From the NCBI GenBank assembly GCA_030148745.1, contig JASBSV010000030.1, positions 1 to 45,066 of the forward strand: a stretch of DNA of 45,066 bases, written 5' to 3'. Under the pieces are notes generated by a model. It did not search any database and was not told the DNA's origin. It saw only the letters and a list, made by a program, of their open reading frames with translations. The translations under genes were made by a program, and so were the position numbers. This document shows, piece by piece, positions 30,625-39,305 of this stretch (position 1 is the stretch's first letter; each line of letters opens with the position of its first letter). The stretch is from Paracoccaceae bacterium. Its GTDB lineage: Bacteria; Pseudomonadota; Alphaproteobacteria; Rhodobacterales; Rhodobacteraceae.

Positions 30625-31385
30625 TGGCCGCAGCCCCCAATCTTACGGTAACCGCCGGGCAGGTTGGTCTGCATGTGATCGGCCTGCGCAAAAGCTATCG
30701 CCGCAAGCCGGTGATCCGCGATGTCAGTCTTGAACTGGGCCGCGGCGAGGTGGTCGCGCTTTTGGGACCGAACGGATCGGGCAAGACGACCTGCTTTTAT
30801 ACCATCGCCGGGCTGACCACGGCCGAAGGCGGTCAGGTTCTGATCGACGGACGTGACGTGTCGCTTTTGCCGATGTACCGCCGCGCCAAGATGGGCATCG
30901 GCTATCTTCCTCAGGAAGCGTCGATCTTTCGCGGGATGAGTGTTGAGGACAACATCCTTTCGATCCTCGAGATTGCCGTGCGCGACCGCACCAAGCGCCA
31001 CGAGCGGCTGGAGGAGTTGTTGAGCGATTTTGAGGTCGAGCATCTGCGCCGTGCCTCTGCCCTGTCTCTGTCGGGCGGTGAGCGTCGGCGGGTGGAAATC
31101 GCCCGCTGTCTGGCCGCCGATCCGCGCTATCTGTTGCTGGATGAACCTTTTGCCGGTGTCGATCCGATTTCGGTGGGCGACATCCGGGCACTGGTGGCCG
31201 ACCTGAAATCGCGCGGCATCGGCGTTCTGATCACCGACCACAACGTGCGCGAAACACTCGAGATTGTCGACCGGGCCTATATCCTGCATGACGGCAAGGT
31301 CCTGATGAGCGGCACCGCACAAGAAGTCGTGCAGGACGAAAATGTTCGCCGGGTCTATCTGGGGCAAAGCTTCCGGATCTCGTGA
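30624..31385 (+). CDS. lptB: LPS export ABC transporter ATPase LptB
   Basis: A 253-residue ABC ATPase. Walker A GPNGSGKTT, the LptB-type loop LPQEASIFRGMSVEDNI, signature LSGGERRRVEIARCLA, Walker B YLLLDEPFAGVDP and the switch His in ITDHNVRETLEI are all present. It powers LPS extraction with LptF/LptG. It is encoded in the lptCAB cluster; rpoN follows 24 bases on. Confidence 0.95.
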   Translation: MAAAPNLTVTAGQVGLHVIGLRKSYRRKPVIRDVSLELGRGEVVALLGPNGSGKTTCFYTIAGLTTAEGGQVLIDGRDVSLLPMYRRAKMGIGYLPQEASIFRGMSVEDNILSILEIAVRDRTKRHERLEELLSDFEVEHLRRASALSLSGGERRRVEIARCLAADPRYLLLDEPFAGVDPISVGDIRALVADLKSRGIGVLITDHNVRETLEIVDRAYILHDGKVLMSGTAQEVVQDENVRRVYLGQSFRIS

Positions 31386-31409
31386 CCCCGCCGAAAGGAA
31401 GGCCGCGCC

Positions 31410-32750
31410 ATGACCGGCAAACCGACACTCGGCCTGAAACAGTCACAGCGGCTTCAGCTGACCCCATCGGTGCGCTTTGCGCTGGACCTGTTGCGCCTGC
31501 CCTTGGCCGAGTTTCACGAAGCGATCCAGAAAGAGCTGGCCGACAACCCCTATCTTGAGCTTGCCGGTGCTTCGCCCCTGCGTCCGCCCGGCCGACGACC
31601 GGCAATGGATTACGCCGAAGTGTCAATCGCCGCGCCGCCGGCACCGGCAGAGGCCATCAGATCACAGATCGCGATCATGGAACTGGACCCCGACATCCAC
31701 GAAATTGCCGAATTCCTGATCGGAAATCTGGACGATCATGGGTATCTTGATACCTCTGTGGCCGAGGTTGTTCAGCTTCTGGATGTTGAAACGGGCCGCG
31801 TGCAGCAGGCGCTCGATGCGCTTCAATCCTGCGATCCGCCCGGCGTGGGAGCCCGCGATCTGCAGGAGTGTCTGCTTTTGCAGCTGCTTGACGCAGATGT
31901 GCCGCCCGCGGACGCGCAGTTACTGGTCGGCCAGCTTGAGCCGATATCGCGCGGCGACTGGGCCGGCGTGGCCAAGGCGACCGGCACCCCCGAAGCGCGG
32001 ATTCGCGATCTGGCGGCGATGCTGCGCAACCTCTCGCCCTATCCGATCGAGATCGGGCAGAACGATGCGCTCTTTCTGATCCCCGATGTTCTGGTCGAAC
32101 AAACCCCTGACGGGCGCTTTGAAACAAGCCTTTTCGCCCATGCCGCCCCCGACATCCGCTTTGACCGCGAGCTTTCGGCTCAGGCGCGCACGGGCGGGCG
32201 GGCGCAGTTGGAAGAGAAAAAGGGCCGTGCCAGAGCGCTGGTCGGGGCGGTCCGGTTTCGCAATGACACTTTGTTAACCGTTGTACGCGAAATTGTGCGC
32301 CATCAGGACAAGGCCTTGCGATCTGATTTGACGATGATGCGCCCCCTCACCCGCAGCGATCTGGCTGCGACGCTTGATATCCACCCGTCGACAGTGGGCC
32401 GTGTGATCCATGGCAAAGCGCTGGAATTCAACGGCGAGGTGATTCCCCTCGAACGGTTTTTGTCCACCGCACTGAACAGCAGGGGCGGCCCGGTGTCGGC
32501 CTTCGCCGTGCAACAGCGGATTCGCCGGATGATCGATGCTGAAAAATCCGATGCCATTCTGTCGGATGAGGCGATTTCGCTGGCTCTGCGCGCCGACGGA
32601 GTTGACATCGCACGCCGAACTGTCGCCAAATACAGGGGATGCTTGAACATTCCATCATCGTCCAGACGGCGCCAGAAAAAGGCGAAATTTCGGTCGCACA
32701 TGAAGCCAAGCTCTTCAATCGAAAGGAATGGATCTCCACATAAGCATTAA
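31410..32750 (+). CDS. rpoN: RNA polymerase sigma-54 factor RpoN
   Basis: A 446-residue sigma-54. The N-terminal activator-responsive region I is Gln/Leu-rich (LGLKQSQRLQLTPSVRFAL). Core-binding region II/III includes GYLDTSVAEVVQLL and CDPPGVGARDLQECLLLQ. The HTH (RSDLAATLDIHPSTVGRVIHG) is followed by the RpoN box ARRTVAKYRGCLNIPSS, where Gly replaces the usual Glu after Arg. A 28-residue basic tail follows the box, and the segment after the HTH (ALEFNGEVIPLERF) departs from the usual form, so promoter choice may be altered. It sits in the normal lptB-rpoN-hpf-ptsN order. Confidence 0.92.
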   Translation: MTGKPTLGLKQSQRLQLTPSVRFALDLLRLPLAEFHEAIQKELADNPYLELAGASPLRPPGRRPAMDYAEVSIAAPPAPAEAIRSQIAIMELDPDIHEIAEFLIGNLDDHGYLDTSVAEVVQLLDVETGRVQQALDALQSCDPPGVGARDLQECLLLQLLDADVPPADAQLLVGQLEPISRGDWAGVAKATGTPEARIRDLAAMLRNLSPYPIEIGQNDALFLIPDVLVEQTPDGRFETSLFAHAAPDIRFDRELSAQARTGGRAQLEEKKGRARALVGAVRFRNDTLLTVVREIVRHQDKALRSDLTMMRPLTRSDLAATLDIHPSTVGRVIHGKALEFNGEVIPLERFLSTALNSRGGPVSAFAVQQRIRRMIDAEKSDAILSDEAISLALRADGVDIARRTVAKYRGCLNIPSSSRRRQKKAKFRSHMKPSSSIERNGSPHKH

Positions 32751-32812
32751 TCAGGCTAACGCTCTGACGCATAGGGCGGGACGGCCATTTACTCAAAACA
32801 AACGGAGGTCGA

Positions 32813-33388
32813 ATGCGGTACCAAATCAGCGGAAGACAGATCGATATCGGCGATGCTTTGCAGGTCCATGTCAAAAATGAACTTGGCAGCATCATCGAAA
32901 AATACGCCCAACGTCCGACAGACGCGCAGATAATATTCTCGCGCAACGCGCATGAATTTGTTTGCGAGACGACGGTTCATTTGTCGACGGGTCTGTCGGC
33001 GCAGGCCAGCGCCCGCGCCACCGAAATCTATGCGGCCTTCGACAAATGCGGTGAAAAGATGGACAAACAGTTGCGCCGCTACAAGCGCCGACTGAAAGAT
33101 CATCACAAGGATCGCTCCGAACCGGTTGAATTGTCTGGCGCAGCCTCGTATATCCTCGCCGCAGGTGAAGACACAGAAGATTCGGAACCCGAAACGCTCC
33201 AGCCAATGATCATTGCCGAGATGGAGACAAAGATACCCTCTTTGTCCGTCGGCGAAGCGGTTATGCAGATGGAGATCGCGGGTGCGCCGGTCCTTGTGTT
33301 TCACAATGAAAAAGGGGCAGGTGTGAATGTCGTGTACCGTCGCGAAGACGGCAATATTGGCTGGATCGACCCCACGAACGCAGCATAG
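32813..33388 (+). CDS. hpf: Ribosome hibernation promoting factor, long form
   Basis: A 191-residue long HPF. The N-terminal S30AE domain (about 1-100, MRYQISGRQIDIGDAL, KYAQRPTDAQIIFSR) binds the 30S decoding site. The C-terminal domain (about 130-191, LSVGEAVMQMEIAGAPVLVF) dimerises ribosomes into 100S particles. GGAGG precedes the ATG. Gene order rpoN-hpf-ptsN is conserved in Proteobacteria. Confidence 0.95.
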   Translation: MRYQISGRQIDIGDALQVHVKNELGSIIEKYAQRPTDAQIIFSRNAHEFVCETTVHLSTGLSAQASARATEIYAAFDKCGEKMDKQLRRYKRRLKDHHKDRSEPVELSGAASYILAAGEDTEDSEPETLQPMIIAEMETKIPSLSVGEAVMQMEIAGAPVLVFHNEKGAGVNVVYRREDGNIGWIDPTNAA

Positions 33389-33426
33389 GCGGATCCTCTT
33401 CCGCCAAGGATATACAGAAGGCCGGG

Positions 33427-33891
33427 ATGGAACTTTCGAGCATTCTCAAACCCCAAGCGGTTAAGCTGATCACCAATGTGACCAGCAAGAAACGGTTGTT
33501 GCAGGACGTCTGCGACATTGCTCATACGGCTTATGGGCTTTGCACGAACAACGCCATCGAGGCGCTTTTGGACCGTGAAAATCTGGGCCCGACGGGTGTG
33601 GGGCAAGGCGTTGCCCTGCCCCATGCACGCCTGTCGGAGCTGTCATCGGTGGTTGGATGCTTTATCCGTCTGGAAAAACCGATCGACTTTGGTTCGGTTG
33701 ACCGCCGTCCGGTGGATCTGGTCTTTGCCCTGTTTGCCCCCGCCAATTCGGGTGTTGACCACCTCAAGGCGCTGGCCGCGGTATCGCGTACCATGCGCGA
33801 TCCGGGGGTCTGTCAAAAGCTTCGCTCCAACACCGATGCGGCCACCCTGCACGCGGTTCTGACCGAAACCCAAAGCTCTCAGGCGGCCTGA
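33427..33891 (+). CDS. ptsN: Nitrogen-PTS EIIA protein PtsN
   Basis: A 154-residue EIIA(Ntr). The phospho-acceptor His66 lies in GVALPHARL, preceded by LDRENLGPTGVGQG, and the following DLVFALFAP segment is conserved. It receives phosphate from NPr and modulates nitrogen, potassium and envelope functions. It closes the rpoN-hpf-ptsN cluster and runs toward the convergent sulfotransferase gene with only 16 bases between the stops. Confidence 0.94.
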   Translation: MELSSILKPQAVKLITNVTSKKRLLQDVCDIAHTAYGLCTNNAIEALLDRENLGPTGVGQGVALPHARLSELSSVVGCFIRLEKPIDFGSVDRRPVDLVFALFAPANSGVDHLKALAAVSRTMRDPGVCQKLRSNTDAATLHAVLTETQSSQAA

Positions 33892-33907
33892 CCGCCATCG
33901 GGGCGCC

Positions 33908-35332
33908 TTACGCCCAGGTCGAAAATCCAAACATCATATAATCGCGCTGATAGGCCTCTCTGACGGCGGCCTCTATCGCGCCGTCATAAATCGCGGACAG
34001 CGCGACCGGATACCCGGTCGGCGGCGGTGCATAGGACGGGCATGAGGTGCCGGCCTGTTCGCTCAGCTGCCGCAGACCCTGCTCAAGCTGATCCTCGCGC
34101 AGCAGCAGATCGGGATGACCAAAGCTTGCCAGACCTTTGATGACCTGACTTTGACTGGCCCAGAGCGGATCAACCCGGATGCTGGTCTGGCCGTTTAAAT
34201 TCGCTTTTACGAACTCGGCAAAGGCCAGAAACGCAGCGCGGTGGGCGGCGGCATCGTAATCGGGCCCGGGCGCGCCCTTTGGGATAGGCAGTTTGTAGTG
34301 CTGGCGCAGATTGCTCCTGATCTCACCAAAAGATCCCGGTCCGGTCGACAAAATGGCCTCACTGAACGCGGCGTGAAGCCGTTCGACCGGGTGGCGCAGC
34401 ACGGTAAAGCTTCGGTGGCCGGGGTGCCGGCGCTTCCACTGGCGCAGCGATTTCTGGGTGAAGCCCGATATCAGATCGCCCGGCGCAACCCCGTCAAGAT
34501 CGGCAAGCCACTGCTCAATGCCCTGCGTCGGCCCGCCCTTGACCGGCATGAAAAGAACCGGCGCCGTTGCTGCGGCGATATATGTAGGAACGACGGCGTG
34601 GCGCCGGGGTTCAAAATTGGGTGTGCGGTTGAGATCGAAAAGATCGATCCGCGAAAGGCTCGCCTCCATCTCATCATAGTTCACAACCTTGTCGCGCAAA
34701 GCGCCCGGGTTCTGTTTCTTGAGTTTCTCGGAAACCCGCTCAAGCCGCGCCTCAACCCCCAGAAAATCAGCAAGACCGTTCAGAACCTCGATATCCTTAA
34801 GATCGTCATATCCGATATAAAACGCGGTCTGGCCCGTCGTTTGCAGCCCTTTCAGAAGCTTGCGCTGAAAGGCCTGCAGCCGCGCCAGCCGCTGATCGAA
34901 CTCGGTCGCATCGAACCGCACCTGCGCTGATTTTTGGTGTTTCATATTGGTCAGCTTCCACTGGCCGGTCTGGGCGGCAATCTTCCACGACACAAAACTG
35001 TCGACCGGATTTCGCGTCAGGATGATCTTGGCACAGGAAGGATCGGCAAGAATATGGTCCAGCACCCTTGGGTCATGGTCATGGAAATACCGGAACCCGG
35101 GCAGACCCGCAGTCTTTTGGCGGATCACATCCAGCAGTTTCAGCGGATCTGCCTCGCGCATGTTCTGGGTAAAGCCACAGATATCACCGCGGCTCGGATA
35201 GCCGATGAAATGCGGATTATACGCCTCGCCATAACAGCTGAGGCCGGCAAGCTCATTAAGGTTGGATTCCAACAGGTTCGACCCTGTGCGCATTTCGGCG
35301 AAGATTACGAAATAGGTGAAATCCCGGCTCAT
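33908..35332 (-). CDS. Two-domain sulfotransferase for surface polysaccharide
   Basis: A 474-residue PAPS-dependent sulfotransferase. The N-terminal half (1-230) begins VIFAEMRTGSNLLESNL, the 5'-phosphosulfate loop, and continues to IILTRNPVDSFVSWK, the 3'-phosphate motif. The C-terminal half (about 240-460) resembles a second sulfotransferase-like unit with FTVLRHPVERLHAAFSEA, but its phosphosulfate loop (VLFMPVKGGPT) is degenerate, so it may bind rather than catalyse. It is the last gene of the leftward polysaccharide run; CysQ encoded in the same run can remove its product PAP. The acceptor is unknown. Confidence 0.8.
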   Translation of the reverse strand: MSRDFTYFVIFAEMRTGSNLLESNLNELAGLSCYGEAYNPHFIGYPSRGDICGFTQNMREADPLKLLDVIRQKTAGLPGFRYFHDHDPRVLDHILADPSCAKIILTRNPVDSFVSWKIAAQTGQWKLTNMKHQKSAQVRFDATEFDQRLARLQAFQRKLLKGLQTTGQTAFYIGYDDLKDIEVLNGLADFLGVEARLERVSEKLKKQNPGALRDKVVNYDEMEASLSRIDLFDLNRTPNFEPRRHAVVPTYIAAATAPVLFMPVKGGPTQGIEQWLADLDGVAPGDLISGFTQKSLRQWKRRHPGHRSFTVLRHPVERLHAAFSEAILSTGPGSFGEIRSNLRQHYKLPIPKGAPGPDYDAAAHRAAFLAFAEFVKANLNGQTSIRVDPLWASQSQVIKGLASFGHPDLLLREDQLEQGLRQLSEQAGTSCPSYAPPPTGYPVALSAIYDGAIEAAVREAYQRDYMMFGFSTWA

Positions 35333-35336
35333 GCGA

Positions 35337-37034
35337 TCACTTTACGACATAGGGACGGCGGTGGCCGCGCAGGTCTTTGACAGATTCGTCTTCCATCGAG
35401 AAATCGCCCATCAGATGCGGGTGCATACCCTGATTTTTAAGGTTCTGAAGGAATTGTGCAAAGCCCGTAAGCTCGGCCATCTTCGGAAGCTCGGTCAAGC
35501 GGCGCAGGGTGTCGGGGCCGATATCGTCGATGATCTTTTGCAGCGGCTCGATCGGGGCCTGAACGAAATCGGCCATCGTCCAGATCTTGATCCGCGCCTT
35601 GGTATAGGGCGAGCGCAATATGTCCAGATGGGCCGCCTCGATCTTTTGCAGCCTCGCCGCCTGTTTCCGGATCGCCGAAAAATTCTGGTTCGAGCGGAAA
35701 AGCGGCACCGACCAGGCGCCGGTGATGACATAGATATGCGCGTTGGCGTCGGTTGCGATCTGCCAGCTGACCTCTTGATTATCGCGCGGCCCGAACTGGA
35801 AACACTGCCGTTCGCCCCTTGTGTTCCAGATCAGGCTTCGCAGAAACCCATGCGGGTTGTAATCGCGCAGTTTCGCAGCATCCGACAAGCCGCCCGAGAA
35901 ATATTTCTGCCTGCCCGAAAATTGCACCATCTGCTTGTCGAAAAGATGCCCGTGAACCTTCACGCCCGACATTTTGGTCAGCCAGGCCTCGAAATCATCA
36001 AAGAGCTCGGAAAAACCCTCAAACACGCTGTAGGCGGCGGATGTCTTGCCGTTTTCCCAGCCTTCGTTGGGAAACCTGCTTTGCATCCACAGGCCGGCGC
36101 GGCCACGGGTGCGCCGGTCAACCGCATGGCTGAAGATCCGGTCGATCTTGCCGGGGTTCGGTTCGGCCATCTTGGCCGCCCCTGCCGCGTCATTCAGAAA
36201 ACTGCTGTAAAGCTTGTTAGCCTGCGGCCAGATCTTGCGCGCCACAAAACAGTCCGAGCGGCGAAGCAGTTGAAGGTGATCGTCATAGAAAATATGCGGC
36301 TTACCCTGAAAGTCGAACTTTGAAAGGGTAAGCGAGCGGCTTTCGATATTGGTGGAATACTGCCGCGCCAGCGTCTGGAAATAGCTTTCATCGGGGATCC
36401 AGACCTTGCGAAAATACCGGTCGTTCGTGGCCCGGTCGGGATCTTCCAGAATGGCCGACAGGGTCTGCCGCGTCAGGCACCACCACTGGCTTCCCAGATG
36501 CGGAACAATGCCCGGCGGAATCTTGCGTTTAAAGCGGATCAGCCGCTGGAATTGAACATAGCGGTCAAAAAGATGCCTCTGGCGTTTCCACGAAAACGGA
36601 AAGCGCAGCGTAAAACGTTCCTGATCCAGGCCGCCGACGGTCCAGGGGACGTCTTCGGTGGTGGCGCTTTCGATAAAGTCGGTTCTGGGACGCTGATCGA
36701 GGTATTCGACCAGCTCTTCCACCGGGCGCAGCGGCAGGCACGAGCCCGAGGCAAGATAGACATGGCGCACCTGCGGAAAAAGCCGAAGCAGTTTTTCCGA
36801 GGCCGATTGCGCCGCCGCCACCAACGACCAGGTTCCCCATTCACAGCGGTGCCGTTTGCAGAATTTGACGTTCGGCAGATCGCCCAGATCATGAACGAAT
36901 TTTGTATACTCAAGGCGCGTGACGCGCTTGTCGACATGAATGACAACCGGGCATCCATGCGTCGCCCAATGCCGCGCCACCTGTTCGGCCCGGTCCAGTG
37001 CGGTGTGCACCATCATCGCAAAGCCAACGGTCAT
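35337..37034 (-). CDS. GT14-type beta-1,6-N-acetylglucosaminyltransferase-like protein with C-terminal extension
   Basis: A 565-residue protein. The N-terminal 270 residues resemble core-2/I-branching family 14 glycosyltransferases: FAMMVHTALDRAEQVARHW, WGTWSLVAAAQSA, VYLASGSCLPLRP and WIPDESYFQTL. The C-terminal 280 residues (DUF5928-like region) form a separate soluble domain with no motif I can name. No signal peptide is present. It starts four bases inside the end of the upstream glycosyltransferase gene, and the sulfotransferase gene starts four bases after its stop, so all three are coupled. Donor sugar is inferred from family only. Confidence 0.82.
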   Translation of the reverse strand: MTVGFAMMVHTALDRAEQVARHWATHGCPVVIHVDKRVTRLEYTKFVHDLGDLPNVKFCKRHRCEWGTWSLVAAAQSASEKLLRLFPQVRHVYLASGSCLPLRPVEELVEYLDQRPRTDFIESATTEDVPWTVGGLDQERFTLRFPFSWKRQRHLFDRYVQFQRLIRFKRKIPPGIVPHLGSQWWCLTRQTLSAILEDPDRATNDRYFRKVWIPDESYFQTLARQYSTNIESRSLTLSKFDFQGKPHIFYDDHLQLLRRSDCFVARKIWPQANKLYSSFLNDAAGAAKMAEPNPGKIDRIFSHAVDRRTRGRAGLWMQSRFPNEGWENGKTSAAYSVFEGFSELFDDFEAWLTKMSGVKVHGHLFDKQMVQFSGRQKYFSGGLSDAAKLRDYNPHGFLRSLIWNTRGERQCFQFGPRDNQEVSWQIATDANAHIYVITGAWSVPLFRSNQNFSAIRKQAARLQKIEAAHLDILRSPYTKARIKIWTMADFVQAPIEPLQKIIDDIGPDTLRRLTELPKMAELTGFAQFLQNLKNQGMHPHLMGDFSMEDESVKDLRGHRRPYVVK

Positions 37035-38053
37035 GCCCAGTTTCCTTTGGACATGAGCCCCAAAATCTCAAGTTGGCGCCAGTTGATATAGCGTTCGGAC
37101 CATTTGCACCAAAGATCGGGATTTTCATCCATCTTGGCGGCATAGGCCTTATATTCATGGCTGGCCGCATAATGCTGCGCGCGCGTCAGTTCTTCCTTCG
37201 CCTTGGCGCTGAAAGTGTTCAGAAACTTGGCATGGAGCAGACAGCCCGAAGCTTTCTCACCCCCCCATTCGTCGTAAACAAGGTTCAGACCGCGCGGCAA
37301 AAGCATATGGGTCGAGCTGACATAGGCATAGCTGCGATCCCATTTCACCAGCGGTATCTTGTTCAGCGCCGGCGCGCGGCGCGGCCTGTCGTAAAAGAAC
37401 TCACGCGCCCGCGGGCCGCCCTGAATCCACAGATTGCCGAATTTGTGATTTTTGGCGATCATGTAGTTGCCACTGTCGAACCACGAGGCGATCTCCATCG
37501 GGTCCTGACCCGACCGATAGGCCACATCGATCAGCGGACCCTTGGGGTACATATCCAGCAGCATCGCCGAAAACGATTTGATCGAAGAGGCATCCAGCCA
37601 GTCACAAAGCGCGGGCAGCGGGCGGGTGTCACAAAACGGGTAGACAAGAAATTCGTCCGGATCGACAACCAGCGTCCAGTGCCCATGCCCGTATTTCATC
37701 TGAAGCCAGTTAAGCCAGTCTACGCCGAAACGCGCGCGCTTATAGCTTTTGCCGCTGCTCCACAGCGATACATCCGGCTGGTCCATCAGATATTCGCGCG
37801 TTCCGTCGTCCGATCCATTCTCGACAATCAGAAAATGCGAGGCGCCCATATCCCGATAATAGCGCAGAAAATACGGCAGCCGGATCTTTTCATTGCGAAG
37901 CGTCGAAAAGACCAGAATATCCTGAGGCTTGATCGCGGCGGTGCGGTTCACAACCGACGAAAGCTCACGCCGTTTCCGGAACGCCCGGAACAGCCACCGC
38001 TTTCGCTGGAGTCGCAACCTGTAGGAACTTACCGCACCCAATCTATACCCCAC
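37031..38053 (-). CDS. Glycosyltransferase family 2-like (Glyco_tranf_2_4) protein
   Basis: A 340-residue cytoplasmic glycosyltransferase. DILVFSTLRNEKIRLPYFLRYYRDMGASHFL and ENGSDDGT are typical of the group; WTLVVDPDEFLVYP carries the DxD-type metal site. A basic N-terminus of about 35 residues precedes the domain. It overlaps the GT14-type gene by four bases. Sugar and acceptor cannot be told. Confidence 0.85.
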   Translation of the reverse strand: MGYRLGAVSSYRLRLQRKRWLFRAFRKRRELSSVVNRTAAIKPQDILVFSTLRNEKIRLPYFLRYYRDMGASHFLIVENGSDDGTREYLMDQPDVSLWSSGKSYKRARFGVDWLNWLQMKYGHGHWTLVVDPDEFLVYPFCDTRPLPALCDWLDASSIKSFSAMLLDMYPKGPLIDVAYRSGQDPMEIASWFDSGNYMIAKNHKFGNLWIQGGPRAREFFYDRPRRAPALNKIPLVKWDRSYAYVSSTHMLLPRGLNLVYDEWGGEKASGCLLHAKFLNTFSAKAKEELTRAQHYAASHEYKAYAAKMDENPDLWCKWSERYINWRQLEILGLMSKGNWA

Positions 38054-38074
38054 GCATATGCGTGCATTGCGCTA

Positions 38075-39259
38075 TCATGTTACCCTTAAGACCCGGTTGA
38101 AGTGATCCTCCCAGACCGGAAGCTTCGCCTGTGCCCTGTCAGGTACCGCACTCTGCTGCGCGCCCGCCATTTTTATTATCGTTCTGGCCCATAGATAGCC
38201 GTCGCTGACGCTTGCGTAAACGGGGATATCGGACAAAAACTCACGATAAACCGCCAGATCATTGGCCAGGATCGGGGTTCCAAGCGATGCGGCCTCCAAA
38301 AGGGGAAGGCCGTAACCCTCGGCAAAGCTGGGCGATAAAAGCCCCGCGGCGCCGGACAATAGCGCGCGCAGGGGCGCGTCATCCATATCGCTCACCTCGG
38401 TCACCGGGCCGTTCGGAGGCAGTTGGTCAAGACGCGCGAAAACGCTTTCGTTGTTCCAGCCGCGGCGCCCGACAATGTAAAGACGCGGGATCTGGCCGGG
38501 GTCCATATTGCGCGAAAACTCCTCCCAGATATCCAGCAGAAAGTTATGGTTCTTGCGCGGCTCGATGGTGCCCAGCGCCACGAAATAGGGCTTTTCCGGC
38601 ACCTCGAAATCGGGATCCGGCGTCACCGGGTCCAGCCCCAGATGCGAGACCAAAATCTCGGGCACCCGGCCCCATGACCCGAAGTGGCGGGTGATATCGC
38701 TTTGCGTCACGGTCGAGTTGCAGATCACCAGATCGGCAACCTGTGACACCCGAAGCATCTTTTCCTCGAATTTCTTTACGGTGCCGGGGCGCTGAAACTG
38801 GGGGTAATCCAGCGGGATCATGTCATGCAAAAGCACCGAAATACGGGCCTCGGGCAAATTGCATATCACGTTCAGAACCCTGTGGCTGAGATTGCTGTGC
38901 CCGGTATTAAGATAGATCGTACCCGCCGGAAGCCGGGACGCCAGCATCGGTCTGAGCCGGAACGGAAGGCATCTTGCCAACGCCGCCCGGCGCAGCAACG
39001 CCTCGGTGATCTTCTTTTCCGCCGCCGGATCGCCCTGCGCGATATAGTCGCCGGACAGCCGCGCAAGGACCGCATTGCCGCCACCACGATCCAACAGGAC
39101 ATAGCCGCCCCTGATCCGCGCAAGCAAGTAGATATCGTCTTGCCCTGCAAGAAGCGCCCTGAGATAGGCTCTTTCGACGCGGTCCACCCCTGTCAGATGC
39201 CGGCCCGAGCGCGAGACAAGGCGCGTGACATCCAGCATTCGTGCCTGCGGTGCACTCAT
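38075..39259 (-). CDS. Glycosyltransferase family 4 protein
   Basis: A 394-residue GT-B fold glycosyltransferase. The N-terminal half includes SVLLHDMIPLDYPQF and DLVICNSTVTQSD. The C-terminal donor-binding half includes FVALGTIEPRKNHNFLLD, LYIVGRRGWNN and the E-x7-E motif (SFAEGYGLPLLEAASLG). The pattern resembles mannosyl- or rhamnosyltransferases of polysaccharide loci. It begins 46 bases after galU on the same strand. Confidence 0.88.
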   Translation of the reverse strand: MSAPQARMLDVTRLVSRSGRHLTGVDRVERAYLRALLAGQDDIYLLARIRGGYVLLDRGGGNAVLARLSGDYIAQGDPAAEKKITEALLRRAALARCLPFRLRPMLASRLPAGTIYLNTGHSNLSHRVLNVICNLPEARISVLLHDMIPLDYPQFQRPGTVKKFEEKMLRVSQVADLVICNSTVTQSDITRHFGSWGRVPEILVSHLGLDPVTPDPDFEVPEKPYFVALGTIEPRKNHNFLLDIWEEFSRNMDPGQIPRLYIVGRRGWNNESVFARLDQLPPNGPVTEVSDMDDAPLRALLSGAAGLLSPSFAEGYGLPLLEAASLGTPILANDLAVYREFLSDIPVYASVSDGYLWARTIIKMAGAQQSAVPDRAQAKLPVWEDHFNRVLRVT

Positions 39260-39305
39260 ATCATCACCCTCGGCATGACACCGCCGACCCTATACCAGGC
39301 CACCG

